Source: an uncultured Cohaesibacter sp.
GTDB taxonomy: Bacteria > Pseudomonadota > Alphaproteobacteria > Rhizobiales > Cohaesibacteraceae
Direction of reading: 5' to 3'
DNA length: 64,000 bases
Assembly (NCBI RefSeq): GCF_963676485.1
Contig: NZ_OY781114.1
Coordinates: forward strand, 4,294,501-4,358,500
Both the position numbers and the translations under genes were made by a program. Positions within the stretch are counted from its first letter, which is position 1. Every line of letters begins with the position of its first letter. The notes beneath the pieces are model-generated. The model saw only the letters and a program-made list of their open reading frames with translations, had not been told where the DNA came from and made no database searches. Positions 36,201-45,030 of the stretch are shown in pieces.

Positions 36201-39200
36201 TCTCGTTGCTTTTCAGATCAGCCGCACATCTGACAAGGCAAAGAACGCCGAATTAACACCGACTGAGAAAGAGCGTCTGCGTGCGATAGCACGCCGCACC
36301 TGGCGCTATTTCGAAAGATTCGTCACTCCCGCTGACAATATGCTTCCTCCTGACAATTTTCAGGAAGACCCCAAGCCAGTCATCGCACACAGGACATCTC
36401 CGACCAATATTGGGCTTTATCTTTTATCGGCTGGCGCTGCCTATGATTTCGGATGGGCAGGAAAAAGCGAGACGGTCGAACGGCTGGAATCTTGCTTTGA
36501 AACCCTGCGTCGCATGGAACGTTTCCGCGGACATTTCTTCAACTGGTATGACACAACCAACTTAAAGGTTCTCGAGCCAGCTTATGTCTCCACGGTGGAT
36601 AGCGGAAACCTTGCTGGCCATCTGATCGCTCTGTCAAAAGCATGTACTGAATGGAAAGTTGACTTACCCATTGCTACAGTGCGAATGGGAATGAACGACA
36701 CGCTCATGTTGGCGCTTGAGGCATTTGAGACCGTCATGGTCAAGTCTGCCAGCACTCAACGCCTTGGCCTGCTCTATGAAGAACTCAAATCCGGACTGAA
36801 TGGGGCTCAGGACCTAGAGGTAATCGCGCCAAGATTGGGTCGCATTGCGAGAAAATCGGTTGTGCTGGCAAATGAGGTTTCCATCATTCCGGAAAAAGAC
36901 CGTATGCCAGACATGGTCTACTGGACCACAGCGCTATCGCGCAGAATTCGCGAGTTTGAAAGGGACCTGTCCGCTTCCCCAGAGGTACGGGATCATTTGC
37001 ACCTTCGTTTGGACGCTCTGGCTGATGAAGCGCGAACCATGGCGTTGGCCATGGATTTCACATTCCTCTTTGTCCAAAAGCGGAAACTGCTCTCCATCGG
37101 TTATGCGCGTGCCGAGAACAAGCTTGATGAGAATTGCTATGATCTTCTCGCTTCCGAAGCCAATCTTGCGAGCTTTGTAGCCATCGCAAAAGGGGATATT
37201 CCGACACGCCACTGGTTTAGACTCGGACGACAATCGACGCCAGACAAAAATGGGTCTGCCCTTGTTTCCTGGTCAGGATCGATGTTTGAATATCTGATGC
37301 CTTCTCTGGTGATGCAGGCCCCCACTGATAGCCTTCTTAATGACACCAACCGTCGCATTGTGGCGCTTCAGCAAGGCTATGGCAGAAAGCTGAACCTACC
37401 TTGGGGCATCTCTGAATCTGCGTTTAACGCCCGGGATATTGAGTTTACCTATCAGTATTCCAATTTTGGGGTTCCCGGTTTGGGGTTGAAGCGCGGGCTT
37501 TCGGAGAACCGTGTGATCGCTCCCTATGCGACGGGGTTGGCCGCAATGTTCGACGCCCGCAATGCCTCGATCAACTATGATCGGATAGCTGATATGGGAG
37601 GATCTGGACCTTACGGATTTTACGAGGCCCTGGATTTCACGCAATCCCGATTGCCCGATGGGCAGAAAGTGGCAATCGTCCGCAACGTAATGGCTCATCA
37701 TCAGGGCATGACCATTGTTGCCATCGCCAACGTTATGCATGACGGGCTCATGCGATCGCGTTTTCACAGCGATCCGCTCATCATGGCCAGCGAACTTTTG
37801 TTGCAAGAACGCAGGCCGCGTTATGTGCCTCTGGTTCATCCCGGAGCCGAAGAAGTGAAAGCCTCAACTGAAGAGGCCATATTCAACGAGCCCACAATCC
37901 GGCGCTTCAAGTCTCCACTGGTTGGGGCACCAATTACCCATTTGCTCTCAAATGGCAGCTATAGTGTGATGTTGACAGCACGCGGCGCCGGTTACAGCCG
38001 GTGGGGCGAGATTGCCATTTCGCGCTGGAGTGAGGATTCCACCCACGAAAACTTCGGTTCTTTCATCTTCCTCAAAGATGTCGATTCCGGCTCTGTTTGG
38101 TCTCCTGCCGGTCATCTGGCCAAACGAGACCTGAAACAACAGCAAGTGGTCTTTGCCGAGGATTATGGGGAGTATTCCTGCCGCAACGGATTGCTCTCCA
38201 GCCGAATGGATGTGCTGGTTTCGGGTGAAGATGATGGTGAAGTGAGACGGATAACGCTCTCCAATGCGGGGCTAAGAGCGCGTCATATTGAAGTCACGTC
38301 CTATAGCGAGTTGGTTCTCGCCTCCCCGATATCGGATGCCGCTCATCCGGTCTTTTCCAAGATGTTTGTTGAAACGGAATATCTGCCCGAATTTGGGGGG
38401 CTCCTGGCAAATCGTCGTCGTCGTTCACCAGACGAGCCGGAAGTCTGGGTTAGTCATTTTGCAATTGTGGAAGGGGAAATAGCTCAAGAGCCACAATATG
38501 AAACGGACAGACTGAAGTTTTTGGGGCGCAATCGCTCGCTTCCCAACGCAAAGGCTTTAAACGACAAGGCTTCGCTTTCCAATACAACGGGCACAGTCCT
38601 GGATCCGATCTTTTCCCTAAGGCATCGGGTCAGCATCGCTCCCGGCGAAACATTGCACATCACTTTTTGGACGTTGGTGGCAGCGTCTCGTTCCGAGTTG
38701 ATGAATTTGCTTGATAAGCATCACGACCACAATTCCTATGATCGAGCAAAAACTTTGGCCTGGACACAGGCGCAGGTGCAATTGCGCCACCTGAACGTGT
38801 CTTCAAGCGAAGCGGCAGATTTCCAGAGTTTGACCTCGGCACTTCTCTATTCAGATGCCCGATTCCGTGCGTCTGCTTCAGTGGTCGCCAGTGGGGCTGG
38901 ACGCCAATCAGCGCTGTGGCCATTGTCAATTTCCGGAGACCTTCCCATCGTCCTGTTACGGATATCAGACATGGATGGCTTGCCGCTCGTGAGACGGCTG
39001 CTTCGTGCCTATGCCTATTGGCGTATGAAAGGGCTCCATATCGATCTCATCATATTGAACGATCTTTCAACCAGCTACATCCAGGATTTGCAGTCCGCAA
39101 TACAAACGGCGATGAGATCGTCTCAGATCCGCAATGAAAATGAACATGGATCTGTCTTGCTTCTGCGCTCAGACCAGATCAGTTTGGAAGCAAAATCCCT

Positions 39201-41784
39201 TCTGATTTCGGTTGCGCGCGTGTCGCTTGTAGCCAATCACGGGTCCCTATCTGAGCAATTGGGCCGTATTTTCCAGTCGGACGAGGCGTCAAGGACTGGT
39301 GTTGGTAGTGCATCTCCTATTCCAGTCATTGTCTCAGACCAGGACCTCTTGCCTCAGCCAAAGGATCTGGAATTTTTCAACGAGATTGGAGGCTTCGATA
39401 AAGATGGCACAGAATATGTCATCACTCTGAAGGATAACGACACTACGCCTGCACCATGGATCAATGTGATTGCCAATCCACATTTCGGCTTTCAGGTCTC
39501 GGAGACGGGGAGCGGATATTGCTGGGCAGAGAATAGCCGCGAGAACCAGCTAACGCCGTGGTCCAATGATCCGGTTGCCGATCCTGCGGGTGAGGCAATT
39601 TATATCCGCGATGAGGAAAGCGGTGCGGTTTGGTGTCCAACCGCAAAGCCCATTCGCGACAAAGGCACCTACATAACGCGCCATGGGTTCGGCTACAGCA
39701 GGTTCGAGCATGCCGCCGGAGGGATCCATTCCAATCTGGTGCAATTCGTTCCTCTGTCAGATCCGATCAGAATTTCCAAGTTAACATTGACCAACAGGTC
39801 CAACCGGAGGCGGCACCTATCCGTCACCCTCTATAACGACTGGGTTCTGGGCTCATCCCGGGTCAAGTCCGAACCTTTCATTCTAAGCGAGCGAGATGAA
39901 GAAACCGGGGCTCTGTTTGCAACCAAACCGTGGAATATAGCCTTCCCCGATAGGGTTGCATTTGCCGATTTTAACGGTCTTCAGCAGGAATGGACGGCCG
40001 ACCGAACCGGCTTTATCGGACGAAACAGCAGCCTTGCCCATCCGGAAGCCATGAGAGGCAAAAAAGCACTCTCCGGCACCATGGGTGCGTGCCTTGATCC
40101 GTGTGCAGCACAGCGCACCACCATTGTGTTGGAACCGGGTGAGAGCCATGATTTTGTCTCCCTTCTTGGACAAAGTCGCACCAGAGAGGGCGCTCGTGAA
40201 GTTATCACCCAATACCGCACCTGTGATATCGATGCGTGTCTGTCCGGGGTTCAACGCTATTGGAAGGATAGTTTGGGAGCGGTTCAGGTTAAAACCCCCG
40301 ATCGTGCCATGGACATCATGCTCAATGGTTGGCTCCTCTATCAGACGCAAGCTTGTCGTATCTGGGCGCGCTCTGGATTTTATCAGGCAAGTGGAGCCTA
40401 TGGGTTCCGAGACCAGATGCAGGACCATATCGCACTGACCTTCTCTCAACCGGAGGAAACGCGAAAGCATCTTCTCCTTGCTGCCGGAAGGCAGTTTGTG
40501 GAAGGTGACGTCCAGCATTGGTGGCTCCCTCATTCGGGCCAAGGGGTCCGAACGCATATTTCCGATGACCGAGTGTGGCTGGCCTTTGCCACGGCAACCT
40601 ACATTGCCCAAACCGGGGATGAGGCCATTCTCGGCGAAAAGTTGCCGTTTCTAGATGGTCCTTTGTTGACGGCAGGGACCCATGATGCCTTCTTCGTACC
40701 GGATATTTCCGACAAAACAGGAAGCCTGTTTGAGCACTGCGCCCGTGCGCTGGATCTGTGTCTGGCTTTAACGGGAGAAAACGGGTTGCCGCTGATCGGG
40801 ACTGGCGACTGGAATGACGGTATGAATCGTGTTGGCGAAGCAGGTAAGGGAACCAGCGTCTGGCTCGGTTGGCTGCTTTTGCGGAGTATTCATCTTTTCG
40901 CACCGTTGGCAGAAAAAAGAGATCCCGAACGGGCCAAACTCTGGACCGCACATGCAACCTCCTTGCTCTCATCCCTTGAAAATACGGCATGGGATGGAGA
41001 ATGGTATCGCCGGGCAACCTTTGATGACGGCCTCTGGCTTGGGGCTTCGACCAGTGAAGAATGCAAAATCGATTCCATCGCCCAATCATGGGCTGTCTTG
41101 TCTGGTGCGGCAGACAGGGATCGCGCACGAATGGCCATGCAGTCTCTAGATCAACATCTGGTACTCAGGGATGAGGGCTTGGCCTTGTTGTTCACTCCCC
41201 CTTTCGATCAATCTGCCAGTGATCCCGGTTATATCCAGGGCTATCCGCCGGGGTTACGCGAGAATGGTGGACAATATACCCATGCAGCGATGTGGGCGAT
41301 CCTAGCCTTTGCTCAACTGGGGGAAGGCGAGAAGGCACATGCGCTTTTGTCATTGGTCAATCCGGTCAATCATGCACTAACCCCAGAGGCAACAGATCGA
41401 TACAAGGTGGAACCCTATGTGATTGCCGCAGATGTCTATTCTGTCGCGCCTCATGTCGGGCGCGGAGGGTGGACATGGTATACAGGATCGGCCGGATGGA
41501 TGTATCAGGCTGGCATCTCTGGGATTCTTGGCTTGAGACGCGAGGGAAAAACGCTGATTATCGCTCCTTGTATTCCGAAAAGCTGGCCAAGCTTTCACCT
41601 GCATGTGCGGGTCGATGAGACGGACTATGACGTTGCCGTTTCGCAGTCTTTTGTAGGCAGAGAGGACAGGGCAATCGCCATTCTGGATGGCAAGTCATGT
41701 CCGGTGTCTCACAACAGTGTAAGCGTTCAACTGGATGGACTACATCATAGTTTGCAATTGGAATTGCAAAGACAAAAGGGGTGA
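33286..41784 (+). CDS. ndvB: Cyclic beta-1,2-glucan synthase NdvB
   Basis: About 2,832 residues from the ATG at 33286 (AAGGG upstream), the usual giant size of NdvB/Cgs. An N-terminal region of about 400 residues is followed by two spans (about 405-450) and a GT84 glycosyltransferase domain. That domain has YVITMDADTRLPRDAA (DxD near residue 623) and KRQDRWARGDW (QxxRW near 769). Four further spans follow (about 805-980), then a glycoamylase-like domain (about 1330-1510, YQYSNFGVPGLGLKRGL) and two beta-sandwich units. A GH94 phosphorylase-type domain with GTGDWNDGMNRVG lies near 2505. It self-primes, elongates, trims and cyclises beta-1,2-glucan, used for osmoadaptation and host interaction. 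No ndvA exporter is adjacent. Confidence 0.96.
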   Translation: MISLSFLANLNGQTSKLWRDTTPIREELFSAERLELHAKTLAVAQVVSPNPPRVPTLQKRLKENANAIHAAYLSNAEELENHQNLVPAAEWLLDNYYLIDEQIRAIKSSLPPSYYQQLPKLIDGPLAGYPRVFGIAWAFVAHTDSHFDPEIFLRFIRAYQTIHPLSMGELWALPITLRIVLIENLRRLADQIVAGRNSRIAADTLVDQVLVKKIASDIALAGISSAPLPERFAAQLAKRLRDHDADDIPILAWLEERLSSEGCSIDEVVLRSQQNLGASNLSVRNIITSLRLISGIEWSDAFESVNLVDAELRKSKTFALMDFATRDMYRNAIEVLARRSPVSEIEVTRQVMALVSSAGGADSQDSLSDPGYYLLSDGRPLLETQIDFTPPMRLSILRFSQRLGVGGYVGLISCLALMMLWACIWALNISSIPVGILLCLAGFIPATEVSTAYVNRFVTWSFGAVILPSMEFEHGVSIDSRTMVVVPTMLSNSEELLRQIEHLEIHYLSGPEDDLTFALLLDRIDADQQFIAAEVPMIADGEAAIEQLNKRYGAGVAGKRFLLLVRDRQFNASEGKWMGWERKRGKLQELNQLLRGAKDTTFNALDGTIPWVPDQVRYVITMDADTRLPRDAARKLIGKMAHPLNHPIFDKKTQRIIHGYGILQPRVTPTLTAKGKNTLFHRVFSAPGGIDPYSSAISDVYQDLFGEGSYTGKGIYDVDAFEAALANRIPENTVLSHDLLEGIFVRSGLVSDIEVIDDFPSRYDVACKRQDRWARGDWQLLPWILAWHSHIKSVDLIGFAKILDNLRRSLVAPTLLACLGLVWMLPFTSALLGTCFVLCAVAIPEFVSCFFAVIPRNMGIRINSHFQMLGAEFNAAAIKTLLSLVFLPHQAAIMGRAIIKSVTRLYVTHNHMLQWVTAAQAELACELKLSGFYRLMIGGTALGLVMIAGLAALSLQSLPITGVFACLWLIAPLVAFQISRTSDKAKNAELTPTEKERLRAIARRTWRYFERFVTPADNMLPPDNFQEDPKPVIAHRTSPTNIGLYLLSAGAAYDFGWAGKSETVERLESCFETLRRMERFRGHFFNWYDTTNLKVLEPAYVSTVDSGNLAGHLIALSKACTEWKVDLPIATVRMGMNDTLMLALEAFETVMVKSASTQRLGLLYEELKSGLNGAQDLEVIAPRLGRIARKSVVLANEVSIIPEKDRMPDMVYWTTALSRRIREFERDLSASPEVRDHLHLRLDALADEARTMALAMDFTFLFVQKRKLLSIGYARAENKLDENCYDLLASEANLASFVAIAKGDIPTRHWFRLGRQSTPDKNGSALVSWSGSMFEYLMPSLVMQAPTDSLLNDTNRRIVALQQGYGRKLNLPWGISESAFNARDIEFTYQYSNFGVPGLGLKRGLSENRVIAPYATGLAAMFDARNASINYDRIADMGGSGPYGFYEALDFTQSRLPDGQKVAIVRNVMAHHQGMTIVAIANVMHDGLMRSRFHSDPLIMASELLLQERRPRYVPLVHPGAEEVKASTEEAIFNEPTIRRFKSPLVGAPITHLLSNGSYSVMLTARGAGYSRWGEIAISRWSEDSTHENFGSFIFLKDVDSGSVWSPAGHLAKRDLKQQQVVFAEDYGEYSCRNGLLSSRMDVLVSGEDDGEVRRITLSNAGLRARHIEVTSYSELVLASPISDAAHPVFSKMFVETEYLPEFGGLLANRRRRSPDEPEVWVSHFAIVEGEIAQEPQYETDRLKFLGRNRSLPNAKALNDKASLSNTTGTVLDPIFSLRHRVSIAPGETLHITFWTLVAASRSELMNLLDKHHDHNSYDRAKTLAWTQAQVQLRHLNVSSSEAADFQSLTSALLYSDARFRASASVVASGAGRQSALWPLSISGDLPIVLLRISDMDGLPLVRRLLRAYAYWRMKGLHIDLIILNDLSTSYIQDLQSAIQTAMRSSQIRNENEHGSVLLLRSDQISLEAKSLLISVARVSLVANHGSLSEQLGRIFQSDEASRTGVGSASPIPVIVSDQDLLPQPKDLEFFNEIGGFDKDGTEYVITLKDNDTTPAPWINVIANPHFGFQVSETGSGYCWAENSRENQLTPWSNDPVADPAGEAIYIRDEESGAVWCPTAKPIRDKGTYITRHGFGYSRFEHAAGGIHSNLVQFVPLSDPIRISKLTLTNRSNRRRHLSVTLYNDWVLGSSRVKSEPFILSERDEETGALFATKPWNIAFPDRVAFADFNGLQQEWTADRTGFIGRNSSLAHPEAMRGKKALSGTMGACLDPCAAQRTTIVLEPGESHDFVSLLGQSRTREGAREVITQYRTCDIDACLSGVQRYWKDSLGAVQVKTPDRAMDIMLNGWLLYQTQACRIWARSGFYQASGAYGFRDQMQDHIALTFSQPEETRKHLLLAAGRQFVEGDVQHWWLPHSGQGVRTHISDDRVWLAFATATYIAQTGDEAILGEKLPFLDGPLLTAGTHDAFFVPDISDKTGSLFEHCARALDLCLALTGENGLPLIGTGDWNDGMNRVGEAGKGTSVWLGWLLLRSIHLFAPLAEKRDPERAKLWTAHATSLLSSLENTAWDGEWYRRATFDDGLWLGASTSEECKIDSIAQSWAVLSGAADRDRARMAMQSLDQHLVLRDEGLALLFTPPFDQSASDPGYIQGYPPGLRENGGQYTHAAMWAILAFAQLGEGEKAHALLSLVNPVNHALTPEATDRYKVEPYVIAADVYSVAPHVGRGGWTWYTGSAGWMYQAGISGILGLRREGKTLIIAPCIPKSWPSFHLHVRVDETDYDVAVSQSFVGREDRAIAILDGKSCPVSHNSVSVQLDGLHHSLQLELQRQKG

Positions 41785-42451
41785 GCAGACTTTGTGAACG
41801 CGCAAAATCCCGATGTGTTGGTGCTCTACGAGCGCCAACGGGTTGAGCGTGTCAGTCGTTCGGCACATGACGGGAGGTTCTATCTCTTCGTCCGTCTTCG
41901 GTAACAACCAAACTTCTTATATTTTGCTGTGTCCGCCCACCGGTCACATCGTGACTAAAAATGCAACATTTTGTTCGAGTGGCAGGAATGAGAAAGTTGC
42001 CCTGCGGAATTTGCTGACAGACGAACGGCAGGATAGAGTCTGGGATTTCAACATGCCAATTGTTGCACCCATGAATGGCCCATAAATCTCAATGTACACC
42101 TTGGGCTGATTTTGATGAAAAAGGGTTTCTCTCAGATTTCTTGCCGAAATCCTAGAATGCAATTTCTCATAGTGGTACTGAGGAGGATTGGAATCCGGCT
42201 TTTCAAGAGATCAGGAATGAATTTTTACAAAACTGAACGCCAAGTATAGATCATCGCCTTTTTCATCAAAATCGGCTCAATCCGGACTGGTGCACTGCAT
42301 CAATGATTTAAAACGTGATTTAAAACGGCCATTCAGGCCCTGTTTTGCAATGGCGGCCCATTGCTGCCGTTCCCCAGTCAGCATATTCCATAATGCTGGC
42401 TCCACGTTCCGGACATTCGATCAAGCCGCAGAAAGTTGCTTGTTGTGAAGG
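41785..42451. other. Intergenic region at the left edge of the plasmid-like insertion
   Basis: 667 bases with no supported gene. It holds a 12-bp tandem duplication (42304-42327) and a 16-base match (42416-42431) to the dispersed repeat at 32.1 kb. This is probably the left junction of the mobile segment, but no attachment repeat could be paired with the right side by eye. Confidence 0.45.
42304..42327. repeat. 12-bp perfect tandem duplication
   Basis: TGATTTAAAACG occurs twice without spacer. Confidence 0.8.
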
Positions 42452-44608
42452 CTAATCGTCATCTCGACGCCTTTGATGATCCCATGCTTCGAGAAAGACA
42501 CGCACAGTTTCTTTCTCTTCAGCAGTGATCGCCTCACTATCTTGAACGGCTCTGAGCGCCTCTCGAAAAGACGTGACGTCAATGATATCCGTGTCATCAT
42601 TGATTTGTGCCGTAACGTTACGCCTCGGCACTCTATCACCGAGTGAACCAAAGCCGCCCATGCCCATAGACCATGACTCTCCGGTCATCGCTTGCGCAAG
42701 CGAGACTAATCCTTTGGGGTCGAGTAGTAATGCATTCGTCCACGCACGAACCTCAGATGGGTCATTGTCCATAAAATCTATCCACCGATAAAGAATGTAG
42801 AGCAAATCCGGATGGCCTAGGAGCGTTCCATTTGCGGCAGCAGAACGAATTGCGCCTAGCGCTCGATTAGTAAGCGCTGGTAAGACAGCTTCTGTAGTGA
42901 GGCAATCTTCCTCTCGTGTTGGCTGCCGACCTTCACGGACCTGGTAATCGCCTTTGGCCGAAGACACAAAATCCACGAGCCACCCTAACGCCGCGTTTCG
43001 GGTAGCAACCAAATATAGATCCGATCGCTCTTGGATCGTAAAACGATCGCGCGTAAGACGTCTTATGAGCCAGTGGTAGCGAAGGCTAGTGTTTGCCATC
43101 GCCATAAAGCCCCTTTCAGCATCCCCTTTTTGATCGATTTCGTCGTGGATTTCAAACAGGGCACATATTAGTGGTTGAACCTTTGCCTTTTCGACACGTG
43201 CTCCATTCGTCGTGAGTTCGTCGAGATACACTGGAACCATTGACTGACCTGTCCGGCGTTCGACCTGAGATGCCTTACGAAATGCTGACTGTATGAAATC
43301 CCGATCTTCAGCCTTATCAATGAGTTCATCGATTTGTGCGGCCGACAAAACCTCATCACTAAGGGAAAGACGAAAGTAAGTGTCGAAATGCGTTTCGATG
43401 CAGATTCGGCGTTCAGCACTCCACTCGCGAGTCCATTCTCCGGTATAGCCCATGTTTTCTAACCGAGGGAATATCCGCTGAAGAGCCGACTTGGCACGCT
43501 CATGCCTATCTTCGGGCATGTCCCGAAGAAATACATCAAATCGGCTTTCGTCGTTTCCGTTTGCGCCGTGCTGGCCTTGCGTACCGCATACCAACTGTTT
43601 GTTTGATTTGATAGCTGAAAAAAGAACTGGTTCATAAAGCCTGAGAGCTTCTAGAGCCACAAAATCGGCCGAATTTATATCGCCCGCAATCGCAGGCCAC
43701 GTCACGCTAATAGCATTTTGGAAGCGGCTGACGTGACGAGGAGAAGTTATGTACGGCGCAACAACGTCGTAAAAGACATTCATGAAGCGGACTATTTGCT
43801 CCTCGTCGGGCGATCCACAGATCTCGGAGATCGATGCTAACACTGCATTGTTAAGGTCCGTAGGAAGCGGAGCCGGAAGCTCAAACCCTGCCTGTATGAT
43901 CTTTTCAAGAAAGTGAGGGCCTTCTGATGGGTACTTCTCGCTAACCGCATTTTCAGCAAGTTGTCTATCAAACACTACAAGGTACATCACGTTTGGCAAC
44001 CGCCCCACTGACTTGATCAGTCGAAAAATGGCGAGAGCTTCGTCTGGAGCCAACCGATCTAAATCATCAATAACGACGAGAAACCTTTGATCTTGTTCAG
44101 CAAGTACTTCGGCCAGCTTTTGAAAGGTCGTTTCCAAGGTGTCTCCCTCAGGGAAGAAGCGCTTTGCGAAATCAAACGCCCCACCGATCAGCCCGGCAAA
44201 CGGTCCTGCCGGAGTGAGAGCAATTGCAGGTCCTATTATAGGACCTGCCTGCAAGACCCCACGCCCCAACCTCGGAACCAGATCTTTGACCTTGTCTTTG
44301 AGCGTTGAGCCTAGCACTGCGTTAAGGTTTTGAAGGAACGCAAGGGCCAGTGCCTCTTCGCCCCTGTACCACCAACACTTGAATTCAGTAATGACAAGTC
44401 GAGAATCATTGGCTTCTTTCAGCGCTGATCGGATAAGATTAACCGCGCTGCTTTTCCCAGAGCCCCACGGTCCATTTAAGGCAATTGTGGTGCCGATCGG
44501 TTCTTCAATTTTCAAGATGCTTTTCGCCAAAGAAGTGGCGAACGGAGCAATTCCATATCGGTCATCTTCACTGCTTTCGATTGGGCTATCGTTGAAATAG
44601 TTTTTCAT
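42452..44608 (-). CDS. KAP-family P-loop NTPase
   Basis: 718 residues. Walker A GPWGSGKSS is at residues 46-54 and Walker B FLVVIDDLDRL at 176-186, with KCWWYRGEEALALAF after the P-loop, all typical of KAP NTPases. A hydrophobic Gly/Pro-rich segment lies between the two motifs (about 119-146, GPIIGPAIALTPAGPFAGLI), matching the membrane insert characteristic of the family. The C-terminal 400 residues are helical with no domain I recognise. GGGGA precedes the ATG. KAP proteins include phage-exclusion factors, and here the gene is divergent from the small membrane protein / TPR-PIN pair inside a mobilizable element, so a defence role is the leading inference. Confidence 0.85.
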   Translation of the reverse strand: MKNYFNDSPIESSEDDRYGIAPFATSLAKSILKIEEPIGTTIALNGPWGSGKSSAVNLIRSALKEANDSRLVITEFKCWWYRGEEALALAFLQNLNAVLGSTLKDKVKDLVPRLGRGVLQAGPIIGPAIALTPAGPFAGLIGGAFDFAKRFFPEGDTLETTFQKLAEVLAEQDQRFLVVIDDLDRLAPDEALAIFRLIKSVGRLPNVMYLVVFDRQLAENAVSEKYPSEGPHFLEKIIQAGFELPAPLPTDLNNAVLASISEICGSPDEEQIVRFMNVFYDVVAPYITSPRHVSRFQNAISVTWPAIAGDINSADFVALEALRLYEPVLFSAIKSNKQLVCGTQGQHGANGNDESRFDVFLRDMPEDRHERAKSALQRIFPRLENMGYTGEWTREWSAERRICIETHFDTYFRLSLSDEVLSAAQIDELIDKAEDRDFIQSAFRKASQVERRTGQSMVPVYLDELTTNGARVEKAKVQPLICALFEIHDEIDQKGDAERGFMAMANTSLRYHWLIRRLTRDRFTIQERSDLYLVATRNAALGWLVDFVSSAKGDYQVREGRQPTREEDCLTTEAVLPALTNRALGAIRSAAANGTLLGHPDLLYILYRWIDFMDNDPSEVRAWTNALLLDPKGLVSLAQAMTGESWSMGMGGFGSLGDRVPRRNVTAQINDDTDIIDVTSFREALRAVQDSEAITAEEKETVRVFLEAWDHQRRRDDD

Positions 44609-44851
44609 TTAATCCCCATTCACAGCGGCCGGAAACAGCCTGAGATTGAATCAATATCGCAACAAAGCAGTTGCAAAAGTTCGGATCTGATTAGAATCAA
44701 ACATTGACAATAAATCGCGCAAGCTCAACCTATTATCGAATACTATAGAACTTGCACCCAATTCTGCTCTATATTGGGTGAATAACAGCGACGGGGGCAA
44801 TAGACGTGTTTCGTGGCATCCTCATGCTAAACACAAGATTGGAGGCGCAGA

Positions 44852-45025
44852 ATGTTGGAAAATGCATACTGGATTGCGGGCATCGTTTTAGCGATAGCTA
44901 CGGTTATCGGACTTTTAGTCAAGCTCAATAGAGGGAAGTCAATAACCACAAATCAAAACGCCCGAATCTCGGGCCAAAATAATACGGTAAATCAGAGCGC
45001 CAAGAGCCGCGACGGAGACAGCTAA
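44852..45025 (+). CDS. 57-residue single-span membrane protein with C-terminal SGxxNxVNQ motif
   Basis: MLENAYWIAGIVLAIATVIG begins a single hydrophobic helix (about residues 5-24), followed by basic KLNRGK and a polar tail carrying NARISGQNNTVNQSAKS. A strong ribosome site GGAGG lies 6 bases before the ATG. The stop is 5 bases before the TTG of the large TPR-PIN gene, so the pair is an operon. The tail motif matches residues 23-35 of that large protein at seven of thirteen positions plus an Ile/Val exchange. Topology would put the tail in the cytoplasm. I know no family; it could be a membrane anchor or a small membrane-damaging effector for its partner. Confidence 0.75.
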   Translation: MLENAYWIAGIVLAIATVIGLLVKLNRGKSITTNQNARISGQNNTVNQSAKSRDGDS

Positions 45026-45030
45026 GTAAG

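Noticed and set aside
44609-44851. Sigma70 promoter TTGACA at 44704 with TATTAT at 44731 for the small-protein operon
   Set aside because: The 21-base spacer is too long for a confident call.
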